This document shows, piece by piece, positions 12,384-25,004 of a DNA stretch of 64,000 nt. The stretch is taken from the NCBI GenBank assembly GCA_944990035.1, contig CALYLX010000144.1:310001-374000 (forward strand), given 5' to 3'. The notes under the pieces are model-generated. The model searched no databases, was not told where the DNA came from, and saw only the letters and a list, made by a program, of their open reading frames with translations. Position 1 is the first letter of the stretch, and every line of letters starts with the position of its first letter. Source of the DNA: Clitopilus passeckerianus. Taxonomy: Eukaryota; Basidiomycota; Agaricomycetes; Agaricales; Entolomataceae. The translations under genes were made by a program, and so were the position numbers.

Positions 12384-14590
12384 CTACTCGTAACTATGAA
12401 GTGCGGTAGATTGAATCAACGCCAACGCTTCTGTGGATCGAGGCTTGAATGCGCATTCAAAAGGAGTGGGTATACTGACCAACAACCGTCAGCAAGCATG
12501 AATCGGGAAGAACTACAATAACCACTCACATTGCCAATCCAGAGATGTACTTGTGAGTAAGAGAAACAGCATTTCCATTCTTGTCGACTGCTTTCTCTAT
12601 ATCAAAGACCGCTAAAGTGGAAGCAAGGGCAATCCATATAGACTCGACAGCCATGAAACGGCCAGGGCAGATGCTGAAAGGACGGGTCAATCAAGATCAT
12701 ATACGCACCATAACCCGCCGGTGAGCTTACCGCCTTCCAAATCCGAAGACTGCATGAGCAGGATCTCGAACATTTGGATCGATTTTACCGTCCTTCAAGA
12801 AACGTTCGGGCTTGAATGCATCCGGGTCAGGATAGACGGCAGGGTCGAGAAGCATCGCCCTAACAACCAGGTCAGATTGCCTCACGGAAGAGCATCGTAT
12901 CTCGTACCAGACATTGGGAATAACCAATGAGTTCGCCGGAATTCGATAGCCTCTGTATTCATCTTCGGTCTCCACCAGATGAGGAATCGCTGCAAAGGAC
13001 TGAGTCAGTCATTCAGCGCCCGTGTCAGAAGACGAGATCTGACTAACCAATCGGTGCGATGGGTCGCCACCTCAGCGACTCTTTGGTAATGGCGGTAATG
13101 TAAGGGAGAGAATCGTAGTCCTCAAAGGTAGGCAGCCGATCCTTTCCTACCACTCGGTCGATTTCTTGTTGAGCTTTCTTAAGGACCTCCGGATTCTCAA
13201 GAAGAGCAAGAATGCACGAAAGGATGGCAGAAGTCGTCTGAGAGTGTTACAGAGATTCAGAAAGTATGAAATATGTTGGGAAAGATAGCGTACAGTATCC
13301 GAACCCGCTAAGGTCTCCATTAGTATCACAAGTCAAATAGGCGCTTAGAGGTACTTACCTGAATACATACTTGCGGCAATATCCTTGATGATCTCTTCCT
13401 CGTCAGGATCTCCTTTGGCGTCCTGCAATCCCTGAGCGGTCAGAGACTCTGTCGCGTATCCGTTCGCCTACGGGATACATCAGAATGGATTTAATCTTCA
13501 AAAACGGAACACTCCATACCACCATCCGCTTTGTTTCCTCAAATGGCTTATTTCGCGTCCACTCGGGATATTTCCTCCACTCTTCAGCTTTCCTCTTGAA
13601 TGAAGCTCCCGGGAACCACTTTGGAACGTATCTGAGGAGAGGAAGAATATCAACCCAAAAAGCGCCTGGCATTAAGGCAGCGACAACGAGGCGAAAGCCT
13701 GCTTGCGCGTTCGTGACATAGAGATCACCCTTCTCTTGTATATCGATTCCATACGTGATCTTCACAATAGTCTCGCCGGTCATGCTAAACAGAAGCCGTT
13801 GGGGATCGTTTCTGGCGGACAAGTTCGAGGGAAGGTACTTACTGTCGGAAATGATCCATGAAGTTAACGGGATCTGCCAGGACCTGTCGAAGGAGGTGAT
13901 GAGTCGCTTTGAGTTCATAAGGTCGAAATTGGATGGAAGGTGCAGCATTGAGATAGCGTTGCAGATATTTACGGTGTCGACGCCTGAATTGCGCCGAAGA
14001 TCAGTGGTGGACAGAGGATCAAACAAACAATTTACCAAGTTTCCCCTGTAAGAAACCTTCAACATCGATAAAAATGAAACTTTGCAACCAGTCCACGCAC
14101 CGTACGGCACCATACCAGTGTTGTACCCGGCTCCCATCAACTCCCCTGCCATTATAGGCACGACCCTATGCACCGTTACCCGCTATTATCATAGATTTCA
14201 TCAGGATGTAGCGGTCCTACCTGCTCGAATAGATTGATGATCGCTTTTCCAATAGGTCGACCGCCGCATCAGCAGTATTCAGCACAATGATAGACGTCCC
14301 AGCAGCTTCCAAGTGTATCATATCCGTCCCTACATACGCCATTGATCGATGACAGGCGTATACGTGTGTAAACTGGAATCACCAAAGTCCTTGCACCACT
14401 GGTGATAGGTCACCCATTCCTCAGAGGTCGGGAGGTCAAGAAGGTTGCCTAAGAGCGGGAGTTTCTTGGGTCCTGGTGGAAGTGGAAGACGCCTTGCCTT
14501 AGCACGTCGCGATTTGACCCAAAGGGCCAGAGTGATGAGAGCACATGCAAGACCGCTTCGAAGGCCCAAGAAATGTGTGAGACCTGCCAT
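12384..14590 (-). CDS. Cytochrome P450 monooxygenase, copy 3 (intact)
   Basis: Closest to textbook of the four P450s. It starts MAGLTHFLGLRSG with a hydrophobic anchor and then [15 protein letters not shown]-helix is WRRHRKYL, KITYGIDI lies in the central part, the I-helix is a canonical AGSDTT, the K-helix is ESLRWRP, the meander PDAFKPERFL, and the haem loop [14 protein letters not shown]. It ends ALHSYE with stop TAG at 12386-12384. About ten short GT-AG introns are required; one sits inside the NVW/AML junction of the meander and another splits the second Arg of FGFGRR. Micro-exon of 10 nt at 14036-14045. All junctions keep frame and I see no lesion. Very similar to copy 4 over the carboxy-terminal third, so the two probably arose by recent duplication. 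Expected in the endoplasmic reticulum, cytosol-facing; substrate unknown. Confidence 0.9.
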
Positions 14591-14629
14591 ATGTTATCCG
14601 TGCTCTCGCAGTTGGCACAAACCGTCCCA

Positions 14630-14656
14630 GGTGGTTTTAAGCCTTTTCTAAGCCGC
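14630..14656 (-). promoter_or_regulatory. Putative core promoter of P450 copy 3
   Basis: The minus strand reads CGGCTTAGAAAAGGCTTAA followed by AACCACCTGGGACGG, about 45-65 bp before the ATG. Copy 4 has CGGCTAAGAAAAGACTAATA at the same place, so at least 20 bp are conserved between the two genes. Confidence 0.45.
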
Positions 14657-14659
14657 CCC

Positions 14660-16789
14660 AGCTCCGGCAGAGTTTCTAATGTAAAAATCGTTGGGGGCTT
14701 GTACGGCTTTTATTTGCAGCCACAAACATATACGAGAAAAGCTGTCTGTCCTAGCTGTCAACACGCAAATCCTGATCATTCCTAAGTTAGGCATCTAACC
14801 GCAAAGCCAATGGGCGGAAGCATTTCCACTGCCCAAGCCAGGCACAGTGGCTCCTCAGGCTGTCTCGATTGCACATAATTGTCCTGAAATACAACCGGAG
14901 TGTAAGTAGCCTATCTTCGAGTTGGAGGACAAACTTTCGTTCGTTTCCCGATTGCTCGCGGTGGTGGTGGTAGAAACGGAGGCAAATTAAATGTGGCTGA
15001 CGATCAGAGAACCATGAGCTTGATCGATCATTTGAGAGACAAGGGGCGTAAAGGGCCTACTGCCGCCTACATCCGTCCACATCCTAATTACGTTCCCGTG
15101 CCGTTCCACACGCCGACAGTGCCAAGTCGTAATCCTCAACATTTGTCTCGGATATTTTCAAAACAAATATCCAGAAGAGTTAATGCGTCAGGCCCAGGAG
15201 TTTGGGTTTTGTGAGGAAGCATAGAAAGGGACGGAGGGGCCATTGCAGTGTTTGTTTTCGCATTGGGATTGTTCCATGACAGTCAACATATGAAGACATG
15301 GGAGATTAACAAGCAGTCGGTGGGCAAAGTTGGGTACCCAGAACCTATATAAAGATGTGGAGGCCAAACCGAGCGTCCGAAGCCTTTTTGTCGATTCTCC
15401 GAGGGAAGAAATTATCGTATCGATTAATAGGGTCTGATCCTAGCTCTGCACGCAGAATTGTTCTCAGCTTGCGTGGATGCCCGAGATCGAAGATATCATC
15501 AGTATCAAGACAATAATGTATTGTGGCTATCCACGGTAGCCGCTTGAGGCCATTCCGCTGAATTCTCTTCCGATGTACAGGGATTTGAGGTATCTCTGAT
15601 CACGGAACCAAAACAGACAGCCAACGAGACAAAGGGTCCGTAGGGTCTCCCAACCGACATGGCTAGCAAAACATCATCTGGAAAATGATAGACGTCTGCT
15701 GGCCGACATGAGACCACGAGAGTTGTGTAAGCGAACTTTCATGGCGCAGTAAAAGAGTGTCTTCTGCGGAGATGTGCGACAGGTTCAAGCTGGGGTTAAA
15801 CCATGCAAACCATGCCATGTTGTTAATACTTTGAAATATGGGTATTTTTCTAATGATGGACAAAAGTCGGGGGCCATCGTATACATTTGTGGGCTAGTAT
15901 GAAATAGAGGGAAGAGGCTCCCATCTTCACACGTATAAAAACGAAGAGTAAACGATGTGATGTCGTGGGGAGCCGGAAGGCGAGCCCTCAACCATTGATT
16001 AGTTACATTCCATCAAATGGTACAATACACTCGATGAGACTGATAGCCAAGTGAGTATGAGGCGAAGGAAGGTTTGGAGCGGAGATTTAAAGTCCAAAGT
16101 CGATTTCCTCACTTGATCTCGGGCCTGGTATTGAATTCGTCTCCTTTGTAATTCACTGTTGCGGACAAATCACCTTGCTGAATGCTTTCGAGCTCTATCT
16201 GTTACGATGCGACCACGACGGCCCATACAGTTCCCTGGAATAGCATTTCTACCTCACCAGGCCAGCGGTCAATTTCTTTGACATGAAGAAGGGAAGGATC
16301 TCGACGTAAAAACTTCAAAAAGCGTTCCCAACCCGCTTGATCACCTTGCGATGTGAACCCATCCAATCCTGTTTTGGATTTCCGAGTTTGGGTTCGGAAC
16401 CCCCACATCTTTTACATCGTTTCTAGTGGTACCAGGCAGACCCTTCTCGCGCTACCTTTGCCGAGATGATAATGACTACGCATTGACCTCCTCCGTCTGA
16501 CCATCTAACACAACCGCTATCAGCCGCATCGCCACCTCAGTCAGGGATCAGCATGACCAACGCTACCTTTTCCTTCCCGCGTTTTTAGGTCCAAGGCAGT
16601 AGGAATGACGATTCTACCAGAGCCCACGGAGCATTACCAGCTTGGTGGTTCAGCTGAGGAAAAGGTCCAGTCGGCGGGTAGGGAGAGCAGAATTATTATT
16701 GGTTATAGCTGGGGGGAAGAAGGAGTGTTAGGGAACTAAGAAGAGGATTGGCCGAAGAAGATTCGTTTCCTCAAGAGACGCGTGCAAAT
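14660..16789. other. Intergenic region upstream of P450 copy 3
   Basis: About 2.1 kb with only short open frames on both strands, none with a recognisable domain, paralogue or plausible exon chain. It includes a short GGTGGTGGTGG run near 14960. I see nothing that can be annotated with confidence. Confidence 0.3.
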
Positions 16790-18740
16790 ACACCCCAATG
16801 GCATCTACCACGGCTTCAATATTCTGCGCCTCGCGAGAGACATTCCGATGCCTACTGCTGTTCCGAGCAGTACACGTGCTGAATCACGACGATTTTCAGC
16901 CTCCCGTCTTCTATGGCCACCTCCTCCCTCAAGCGTCATCTCCAAATGTCCAGCGATCTCGTCTCGCCATCCCAAACCTGGAAATACCTTACCCACTACT
17001 TTTCTGTTTCCCATCACCGCCACTATGGGAGAGCTTACGCGCGTACCGCTCAACAGCGGCGCGATTGCTACCGTGTCCTCCTGCTCCCAATTTGATCTTT
17101 AGGACAGCACCGTGACTTGTCACACAGATCCGCCATGACTGTAGGAGCTTTGCAGTAGGCATCGACAGCAGAGGTGCTCAAGAGCACGATCTCCGGCATG
17201 GATTCTACAGCCGGCTATTGGCACGATGACGACGACGGCACCAGATCACTGCAGAACCCCTACACCTCCAGCACAACGTTGAACGTCCCCCCTCCCAGGC
17301 CTAGATATATCCTACCTCCATAGGCCCTCTTCCACGATGATGACGCTCCTTGCCGCCGTGTTTCTCGTCAGCAGTCCTTCCTACTGCCATTTGTCCCAGT
17401 GGGAAGCACTCTTCACGAAGTTGATAGTAACTATAGGAGGCCGTATCCCTCGCAAACAAGCTTCAAGGGTGTCCGGCCAGAGGCTCTGTAGCCTATAGCC
17501 TCCGCCTACCACTCTCCTGCTGCATTGGTTCTTGTGCCGCAAGGAACCACCCCATGTGTTGGGGTCCTTTGCTACGATGACCCGGAGTTCAATACCTAAC
17601 ATCCATACCCACGATGACGAGGACGCTCAACAGCATCGTAGCCACAGCGGTGTACCTTCCGCTTCAAAGCCTTTACGTATGGTTGTAGTGGATGGGCTAC
17701 ACCGTGTTTTGGGAGATACTCACCCGGGTCAACAATGCTTGGGGCTGACACATGCGGGATCGGGAAGCCATCAAGCATTGACGAAGGAAGTTAGAGGAGG
17801 GAATTTGGTGGAGATCTCGTAGTGGGAGTAGGATGAAGGCGTCATTGTTAAGTTACTGTTGATCGCCCAAAATCCGATTGGCGTCGAGGTCTTTCAGACG
17901 ACGATATCCACACCTCCGACTCCGAATGGACATTCCCCTGCCCCCACCAGATGTTCTTGCATCACCCACGAGTGCTCCATGAAGGGCGTGTTCCATGCAT
18001 CCAGACAAGGACACCCATAAACCACGGTTCGCATGCACCACCAGTCACCTTGAACGCAAGGCAGACATATTGTCGCACCTTCAGCTTCCACCTGGAACCC
18101 AGGCTCGACGCCTTCCGCCTTTTTGGAGCCTTGCTAGGAAATGAAGAATGCATGGACCGGAGATGAGTGGACGAAGCATTAGTCGGAATCCCGGATGGGA
18201 GCTACATGAAGGGTGTGAAGGATTGGCCACTTGTCCTGGGAAAACCTCAGCCATGTCGTGACGAGCACCCGAAAGCTCCTCTCCGTCGGCCGTTGTTGCT
18301 GGTGGAACTGTTGCGTGAGACCTACAGATCTATTAGCCTTCCCGTTGTTTACATCTTCCAGGTCTGCACCCACAACAATCCTTACCTCTGTACACAGCCC
18401 CGTGATTGCTAATGGTGTCAACGCTGGTGCTTCATGGTGCGCCCTCAAGGAGGCATGTTTCGTACCAGCTAGTGGAATGCCGAAAGCCTGTCGGGTTCGA
18501 TGATGGCAGTGTACCCCAAGCCTGTGTGTGGTCAAGAGGCAGCGGGGCTCCGAGGTGTTCGCGACAATAAAGACGATGGAGTATTGGTTTCTAATATATT
18601 TGGGTTTCTACTATATGAATAGATTGTCGTGAATTGCAGAGAAATAGACGTCAGCCATTGTCCCTGTGACTGTAGAACATTATCTTTTGAGTTCTGTGAG
18701 ATATTGCGATGGAAATTTATCCCTTGTTCGGCAGTGACCA
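16790..18740 (+). pseudogene. Degenerate leucine-rich/F-box-like relic (copy R2)
   Basis: Second degenerate copy of the unit at 1-2480. Around 17245-17310 it matches 350-420 in nucleotides, and the shared peptide trace is LHLQHNVER followed, one frame over, by LPGLDI-like residues. A later trace (QWEALFTKL) corresponds to LEALLITL in the first copy. Many stops and frame changes; no gene can be rebuilt. It separates P450 copies 3 and 4, so the relic unit and the P450s have been shuffled together. Confidence 0.35.
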
Positions 18741-19029
18741 TTCCTTACTACGATCTCGGTCTCTCATTCATGGTCGAGGGGTCTAACCTCTAGAAACTGA
18801 ATCACTTATAAGAGAAACTCATGTACAGCTTCCACGAAACTGAGGGTCTCCAAAATATTAGATTCAGTCTCTCAATAACTAATTGAAGTATGCATGAAAA
18901 AGCAAAGCGGACAAATAATCCGAAACGATGCAGTCATGATTATCGACGCCGCCAGACCGAAACTAGATATCGTGTTATCTATACGTTGGGTCAAGATATA
19001 GGGAAAAATGTTTCAGAATGACCACGTCA

Positions 19030-21222
19030 CTACTCGTAGCTATGAAGTGCGGTCGATTGAATCAGTGTCAACGCTTCTGTGGATCGAGGCTTGAATGCGC
19101 ATTCAAAAGGAGCGGGTATACTGACCAACAACCGTCAGAGAGTTTGGAATGGGAATTACTTCAAGAATCACTCACACTGCCAATCCAGAGAGGTACTTGT
19201 GAGTAAGAGGAACAACATTACCATCTTTGTCGACTGCTTTCTCGATATCAAAGACGGCCAGAGTCGAGGCAAGGGCAATCCATATAGACTCGACAGCCAT
19301 GAAACGGCCAGGGCAGATGCTGAAAGGACGGTCAATCAAGATCATGTACGCGCCATAACCCGCCGGTGAGCTTACCGCCTTCCAAATCCGAAGACTGCAT
19401 GAGCAGGATCTCGAACATTTGGATCGATTTTACCGTCCTTCAAGAAACGTTCGGGCTTGAATGCATCCGGGTCAGGATAGACGGCGGGATCGTGAAGCAT
19501 TGCCCTAAGAATCTGGTCAGACTGCCTCACGGAAGAGTATCGTATCTCGTACCAGACGTTGGGAATAACCAATGAGTTCGCCGGAATTCGATAGCCTCTG
19601 TATTCATCTTCGATCTCTACCAGATGAGGAATCGCTGCGAAGGGCTGAGTCAGTCACTCGGCGCCTGTGACAGAAGACGAGATCAAACTGACCTATCGGC
19701 GCAATAGGTCGCCACCTCAACGACTCTTTGGTAATGGCGGTGATGTAAGGGAGAGAATCATAGTCCTCAAAGGTAGGCAGCCGATCCTTTCCTACCACCC
19801 GGTCGATTTCTTGTTGAGCCTTCTTCAGAATCTCCGGATTCTCCAGGAGGGCGAGGATGCACCAGAAGATTGCGGCGACGGCCTGTCAAAATAGTCAGCA
19901 AGCATGGCCTATATTGCTTGGGTGAACTCACGGTGTCCGAACCAGCTGAATAATCCGTTAGTAACTGGGCTTGATCAAAGACGTTAGAAATACTTACTCG
20001 TATACATACTTCCTGCGACATCCTTGATAATATTCTCCTCTTCTGGATCTGCTTTAGCGTCCTGGAGGCCAAGAGAAGTAAGGGACTCCGTTGCGTGGCC
20101 GTTTTCCTATGGCTACGTCAGATGGATATGATCACAAATAAATTGATGCTGCACGTACAATCATACGCTTCGTTTCTTCAAATGGCTTGTTCCTCATGAA
20201 CTCAGGATATTTCCTCCATTCTGACGCTTTCCTCTGGAATGAGGCACCAGGGAACCACTTCGGGACGTGCCTCAGGAAAGGAAGCAGATCCACCCAGAAG
20301 GCACCTGGAGTCATGGCGGCGACGACGAGACGAAGCCCTGTTTCGGCATTTGTGACGTAGGGATCGTCCCTCCCCTGTATATCGATTCCGTATGTGATCT
20401 TCATAATAGTGCCGCCGGTCATGCTGTAACGGAATCATTCAAGAACTCTCTTTAATGTAGTTGGGTAAAAGTCCTGACATGCGGAAATGGTCCATGAAAT
20501 TAGCAGGATCAGCTAGAAGCTGTCGAACGAGGTGATGAGCTGCTTTGACTTCATGGGGTCTGAATCGGATGGACGCAGTTGCATTCATATGGTGCTGCAG
20601 GTGTTTACGGTGCCGGCGCCTGAATCATTGCCGGGATTAGCAGAAGTAGATGGGATATGAAATCACCTCACCAGGTCTCCCCTATAAAACCATTCGTAAA
20701 CCTGAACAAAGACGAACTTCCAAAGGAGGCTACACACCGTATGGCATCAGACCAGTATTGAACCCCCATCCCATCAACTCCCCCGCCATAATTGGCATGA
20801 TCCTACATCTCGTCAACCTACGTCGTTGTGAGAAGAATTAGGTCACCCACCTGCTCGAATAGTTCGACGATCGCTTGTCCAACAGGTCTAACGCCGCTTC
20901 AGCAGAATCCAGTATGATGATCGACATCCCAGCAGCTTCCAAATGTATCATATCCGTTTCTACGACCGTCGTCAAATCGACTCCAGGAGTACACAGGTGT
21001 GAGACTGGACATACCGAGGTCTTGGCACCATTGGTGATAGGTAACCCATTCGTCGGAAGTTGGTAGGTCAAGAAGATTGCCCAACAATGGAAGTTTCTTG
21101 GGTCCGGGTGGGAGAGGAAGACGCCGCGCCGCATCACGTCGCGATTTGAGCAGGAAAGTAAGAGTGAGGACAGCACATACAAGTCCGCCGCGAAGGTCCA
21201 AGAAGTCCGTGAGGCCTGCCAT
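19030..21222 (-). CDS. Cytochrome P450 monooxygenase, copy 4 (intact)
   Basis: Intact spliced P450 of about 500 residues. I chose the ATG at 21222 (MAGLTDFLDLRGG) because it aligns with the start of copy 3; an in-frame ATG 33 bp upstream is less likely. Landmarks: [27 protein letters not shown] in the C-helix, [41 protein letters not shown], and ALHSYE before the stop at 19032-19030. The I-helix reads TGSDTA rather than AGSDTT, which changes both ends of the oxygen-activation motif and may alter chemistry or activity. Micro-exon of 10 nt at 20672-20681. One donor (GTCAGG near 20478) is weak compared with the sister genes but keeps frame. Otherwise the intron pattern is identical to copies 1 and 3. 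Confidence 0.87.
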
Positions 21223-21257
21223 AGTTGGTCTCGCCTTAGGACCCAAATCGTCCACGA

Positions 21258-21286
21258 CGGTTTATTAGTCTTTTCTTAGCCGTCCC
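21258..21286 (-). promoter_or_regulatory. Putative core promoter of P450 copy 4
   Basis: The minus strand reads CTGGGACGGCTAAGAAAAGA followed by CTAATAAACC, about 40-65 bp before the chosen ATG. It parallels the promoters of copies 1 and 3 and supports the start at 21222. Confidence 0.45.
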
Positions 21287-21289
21287 AGG

Positions 21290-21845
21290 AGTTAGGCTCC
21301 GGCGGAGTTGCCGTTTAGACCCGTCAGGGCGAGTGGTGGCTTCTACATTGATGAAGGGGCAAGAAAAAGGGTACCAACTAACAACACGTGGATTCCGATT
21401 GCTGCTAACCGCGAAAGCTCTAATGTGTAGTGGCTTTTCTTCTGTCCAGACCAAGCGTGCTTTTGTCGACCATCTTGTTTGCAAGTAATTGTTCTAGAAT
21501 TTGGGTGGCCCCCGAGCTGGGATACCGCCCATTTGTCACTGGTGGATGCAAGAACGGAGGCAAATATTTAGTAAATGTACCTGGGTCCTGGGAATCTCAG
21601 ACCCTGATCATCTGACGGATAGCAATCTCCACTTAGAGTCTTCTAGATCAGGGTCTCTGGCCCCACTGGTGGCGCTGAAGACTTGGCAAACTGACGCTCA
21701 TCAGACAGTGCGGTCGAGAACAGGCGTCAAGAGAGTATGTTGTCGAAAAACTAGATATATTCCCGGTTGTACAAACTTTCTGCCACGCTGGAATAGGGGA
21801 AAAATACGAGCTCACAACCATGTTCAGGACAAGAATCCGGAGTAA
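21290..21845. other. Spacer between P450 copy 4 and the first DUF6534 gene
   Basis: Promoter-side flank of the P450 and 3' flank of the DUF6534 gene. No supported gene. Confidence 0.3.
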
Positions 21846-23617
21846 CTAAACAGTATCTGCATGGTTGAACGCAGTCTTGGTTGTACTCGCAAAGACGATG
21901 CCCGCACTTGAAGTCTGGGTCCTAACACCGTAGTCGTCGTAGGATACCGAATCGGTGTGAGATGGCGCGCTACCCATACGATCCAACCCGATGTGTTCCG
22001 GTCTCGAAGCCGCCTGAAGCTCGCCTAACTAAAAAGAGAGTTGTAAGACCCCAAAACACATTATGACCATTAGAGAGCTAACGACATACGATCTGGGACG
22101 CATCCATTGGTTGAGCCATCACATCCCTCAGAGCTGTCCTTACATTGAGTGTGTCCATAATTGTCTGCCAAACACCGATCAGATACTGTGACGGGGCTTC
22201 GCATCCATTGGCAGAAAACATTCTTACCATAGTATAAATTCGACCCAGAGGTAGAGAAAAACAAGCGAATAAATTGCTAGTTTTCGTTCCAAACTGAACT
22301 GTCGATGAATAAGTTGCATATCCAAGAGCATCAAAATGTCAATCCTTCACTAACCATACGTCGCCAGAGTCATGATAGCGAAAATGGATGCGGGGATGCC
22401 GGTTTGAAGGCCCTTACGAAGGAGCGTATTCAACGCCCAGTCGGTTTGCTTAATTCCGGTACGGGATTTGAGCAGCGACCACGACAGGCCAGCTACTATA
22501 CTTAGCGAACTGGCCACAAAAGACAATTGAGTCACTTACCAGATATAGTTATATCAGTAACGGCCTGAAATGTGAGCCAGGTAATGGAGGCATCAGCGAG
22601 TTTGACTGCATCCACGAGTCTGACACGGTCAATGAGCGTGAGTTACACGTAGTTGAAGGGAGGTACACTGACGATGTCAATTGAAACGCCCTGCGAGTTG
22701 AGTTTTAGCTCGAGAACACACCGAAGAAGAACCGAACCTACTTTACTCCAACGACCAGACCAGCCGAAAAACTTGTCAGAGTAAATAAAAGAATCACACA
22801 GTAAAAGGTGACGTTGCGAGTGAGATTGAATAACCTATAACGATTACAAGTCAGGTTGGAGTCACTTGGAAGCTATGAAAGTAAGGTGGATCCTTACCTG
22901 AGTCCAAGGAACAATTGAACTATGGTTGCAGCAACGACCTCTGCGGTCGGTGTAAGAACGAATGCCCATAATGGATCTATATTGGAACGGGACGTGATAT
23001 GAGAGAAAAGAAGTGGTAGTGAGTGAGCGACGCACAAAGAAGCATTTGTGGGTTGGTGAAGTTCTCGTTGCTAGTTTAGAAACCCTCGTTAGGCGAATGG
23101 TTAATCGCAATCGATCTGGGCTTACCAATAAAACCATGCGATGTATATGATGCTGCGACAGAGCCGTCAGCCTAGATCGTGTCGGAAAGAAGTCAAACCT
23201 CACATGCAGGAATGAGAAATGTCAACAAGCAGGAGAGTAGCCACAAAGGCCCTGTTATGGATGCACATTAGCAACAAGGTGGAGGTCCGTTTCGAGTACA
23301 AGGAGGCACACCTTAACCAAAGCGGGTCGTTGAACTCTAATGGCACAATGAAAGCTCAGGTATCTCTTTACTCCTCTCGAGACGTAGGGGCTTACTCGAA
23401 AGATAGTATCGAACAAATTGATAGGTGGATATACCGAAAAGGAATGTGTTTACTGGAAAGGAATACAATTGATTAATGAAATTATCTACATTGCCAGTAG
23501 ACAAAGTACTCACTGAAAACGCCAATAAGCAACGTCCCTGCAGCTCATCGTTAACAGAGAGTTAGAGAAACGCCGATCATATATACCAATGGCCCACTCA
23601 TATTCAGCCGCGGACAT
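21846..23617 (-). CDS. DUF6534-type multispanning membrane protein A
   Basis: Integral membrane protein of about 330 residues from about 15 short exons; function not known for this family, which is expanded in mushroom-forming fungi. Exons in order: MSAAEYEWAIG; TLLIGVF; INTFLFGISTYQFVRYY; KFNDPLWLR; AFVATLLLVDISHSC; IIIYIAWFYW; NENFTNPQMLL; the hydrophobic AEVVAATIVQLFLGLR; LTLTSFSAGLVVGVK; LADASITWLTFQAVTD. Then comes the diagnostic block RTGIKQTDWALNTLLRKG with TGIPASIFAIMTLATY, followed by ACFSLPLGRIYTM and MDTLNVR, and a polar tail ending at TAG 21848-21846. About seven hydrophobic segments. The start at 23617 aligns with the starts of paralogues B and C. No lesion seen. The soluble tail is Ser/Thr rich and ends inside the cell if the usual topology holds (inference). 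Confidence 0.85.
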
Positions 23618-24030
23618 AGATACTGGCGTAGTTGGGCAGAGCTTTGACCTAGGAGAGGAGAATGGGCCGGAAGGCTGTTCTTGAGGACTTGCTCGAAGAA
23701 GTAGATTATCAAAAGTCAATTTTTAGTCGAAGATGTCAATTTCAGCAGGGGAATTGAAGGGAACGAAGGTCTTGGAAGCAATCCGGTATAAGTAGGAGCA
23801 AAGCCGGCAAATCTTGTAGCGATGGATCCACCGTGTGGGTAACCAGATATGCAAGATGGCCGACCCCTGAGCTCCAGGACGGCGACTTCCAAATTCAATT
23901 ATCTATCGCTAGCTTTTACTATGGCAATCCGCCTTGAGAGAGATTTGCGACATAGAAGTTGCTAGCAGGAATATATACCCTGAGAGGGGCAAAACGAGGA
24001 CGGAGAACTAGTGATTGTAGTTGAAGGAAA
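23618..24030 (-). promoter_or_regulatory. Upstream region of DUF6534 gene A
   Basis: Shares scattered blocks with the upstream regions of paralogues B and C, for example plus-strand GGGCAAAACGAGGACGGAGAA (about 23989) against GGGCCGAAACGAGGACAACG (about 27951). The three promoters therefore derive from one ancestor. No single factor site can be named. Confidence 0.35.
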
Positions 24031-25004
24031 GTCTGCACTGACCAAGCTCCATTAGGTGCGATCGATTTCGATGCTTACCAAAAACCATTTGACAACTGTC
24101 GATCATACAGAACACATGTCACATAGGCGTTGACAGCAATCCTTGGGGCGCCCGCCTCGTGTTTGAGAACCCTTTCCACCTTGGCCATAATTTCAACTTG
24201 TCATTATGCACCCGTTCCATTGAGCTTTACCTTTCGATAAACAGAATATCTCCACGAGTAGTCCTCGAGATTTTCTTTGTGACTTCTGGGAGCAGGAAAC
24301 TTGACGATGCGGGCGTTGCGATCACAATGCAACCAGAAGTCCGGAGTCCTTCTAATCATACTACGAAGATCCTCGTTCGAAAAACAATCTCGATTCAGGA
24401 GAACCATATTTCATACCCCCTAACAGATCTGGCCATCCCATCCCATTCAGCCGAGAGCAAATCATATTGTCGACAAACCGCCGATCATTCTTCATTACTC
24501 CGTGTACTTGCGAAAGATCTTGTCTGTCTGTTGTGGTACGGTCACAATGGTTTCCTGAACGCTAGGAAGCGTTCAGCTCCAGGAACACACCAGTCCCTGC
24601 TCGATTGTACTAGAATGCTGTTTTTGAGAGAGAGGGTTGTAACGATGATGTTGAGAACCGTTTTGGTCACAATTTCCAACGCATGCTCGACGAGACATAG
24701 GAGAGCTGTCATCCCCGTACCTTCTTGAGGGGCGTCACGATAGCGTTATATCAGGTTCCAACCCTGAATTGACGAGCTAGAAGACAACTCAAGTCTACAC
24801 GAAAACAGATTCTATCATTCTACACGATCTGGGATGCAATCCTCCATTATCAATTCCCGCTTCGCCTTGATTATGGCGTGACCCCCAAACCTTGATCACC
24901 AGCACTGGCGCAAAGCCCGAATTTCTCGTTGTCGGGATTGCTCGTGAATCAGAATACATCATCGTTGTAGTCGAGCGAAGAAATCTGCCAGTGAGACGCA
25001 GGAT
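24031..25004. other. Gene-poor spacer with undefined open frames
   Basis: The longest open frame (24159-24728, +, 189 codons) has no recognisable domain. On the other strand a 55-codon stretch near 24710-24560 reads plausibly (VEHALEIVTKTVLNIIVTTL, then SSRDWCVPGAERF) and could be a relic of a membrane or other protein. I cannot decide between them, so neither is called. Confidence 0.25.

Noticed and set aside
24159..24728. A 189-codon plus-strand frame
   Set aside because: No recognisable domain, no paralogue in a window full of paralogues, and the opposite strand also reads plausibly.
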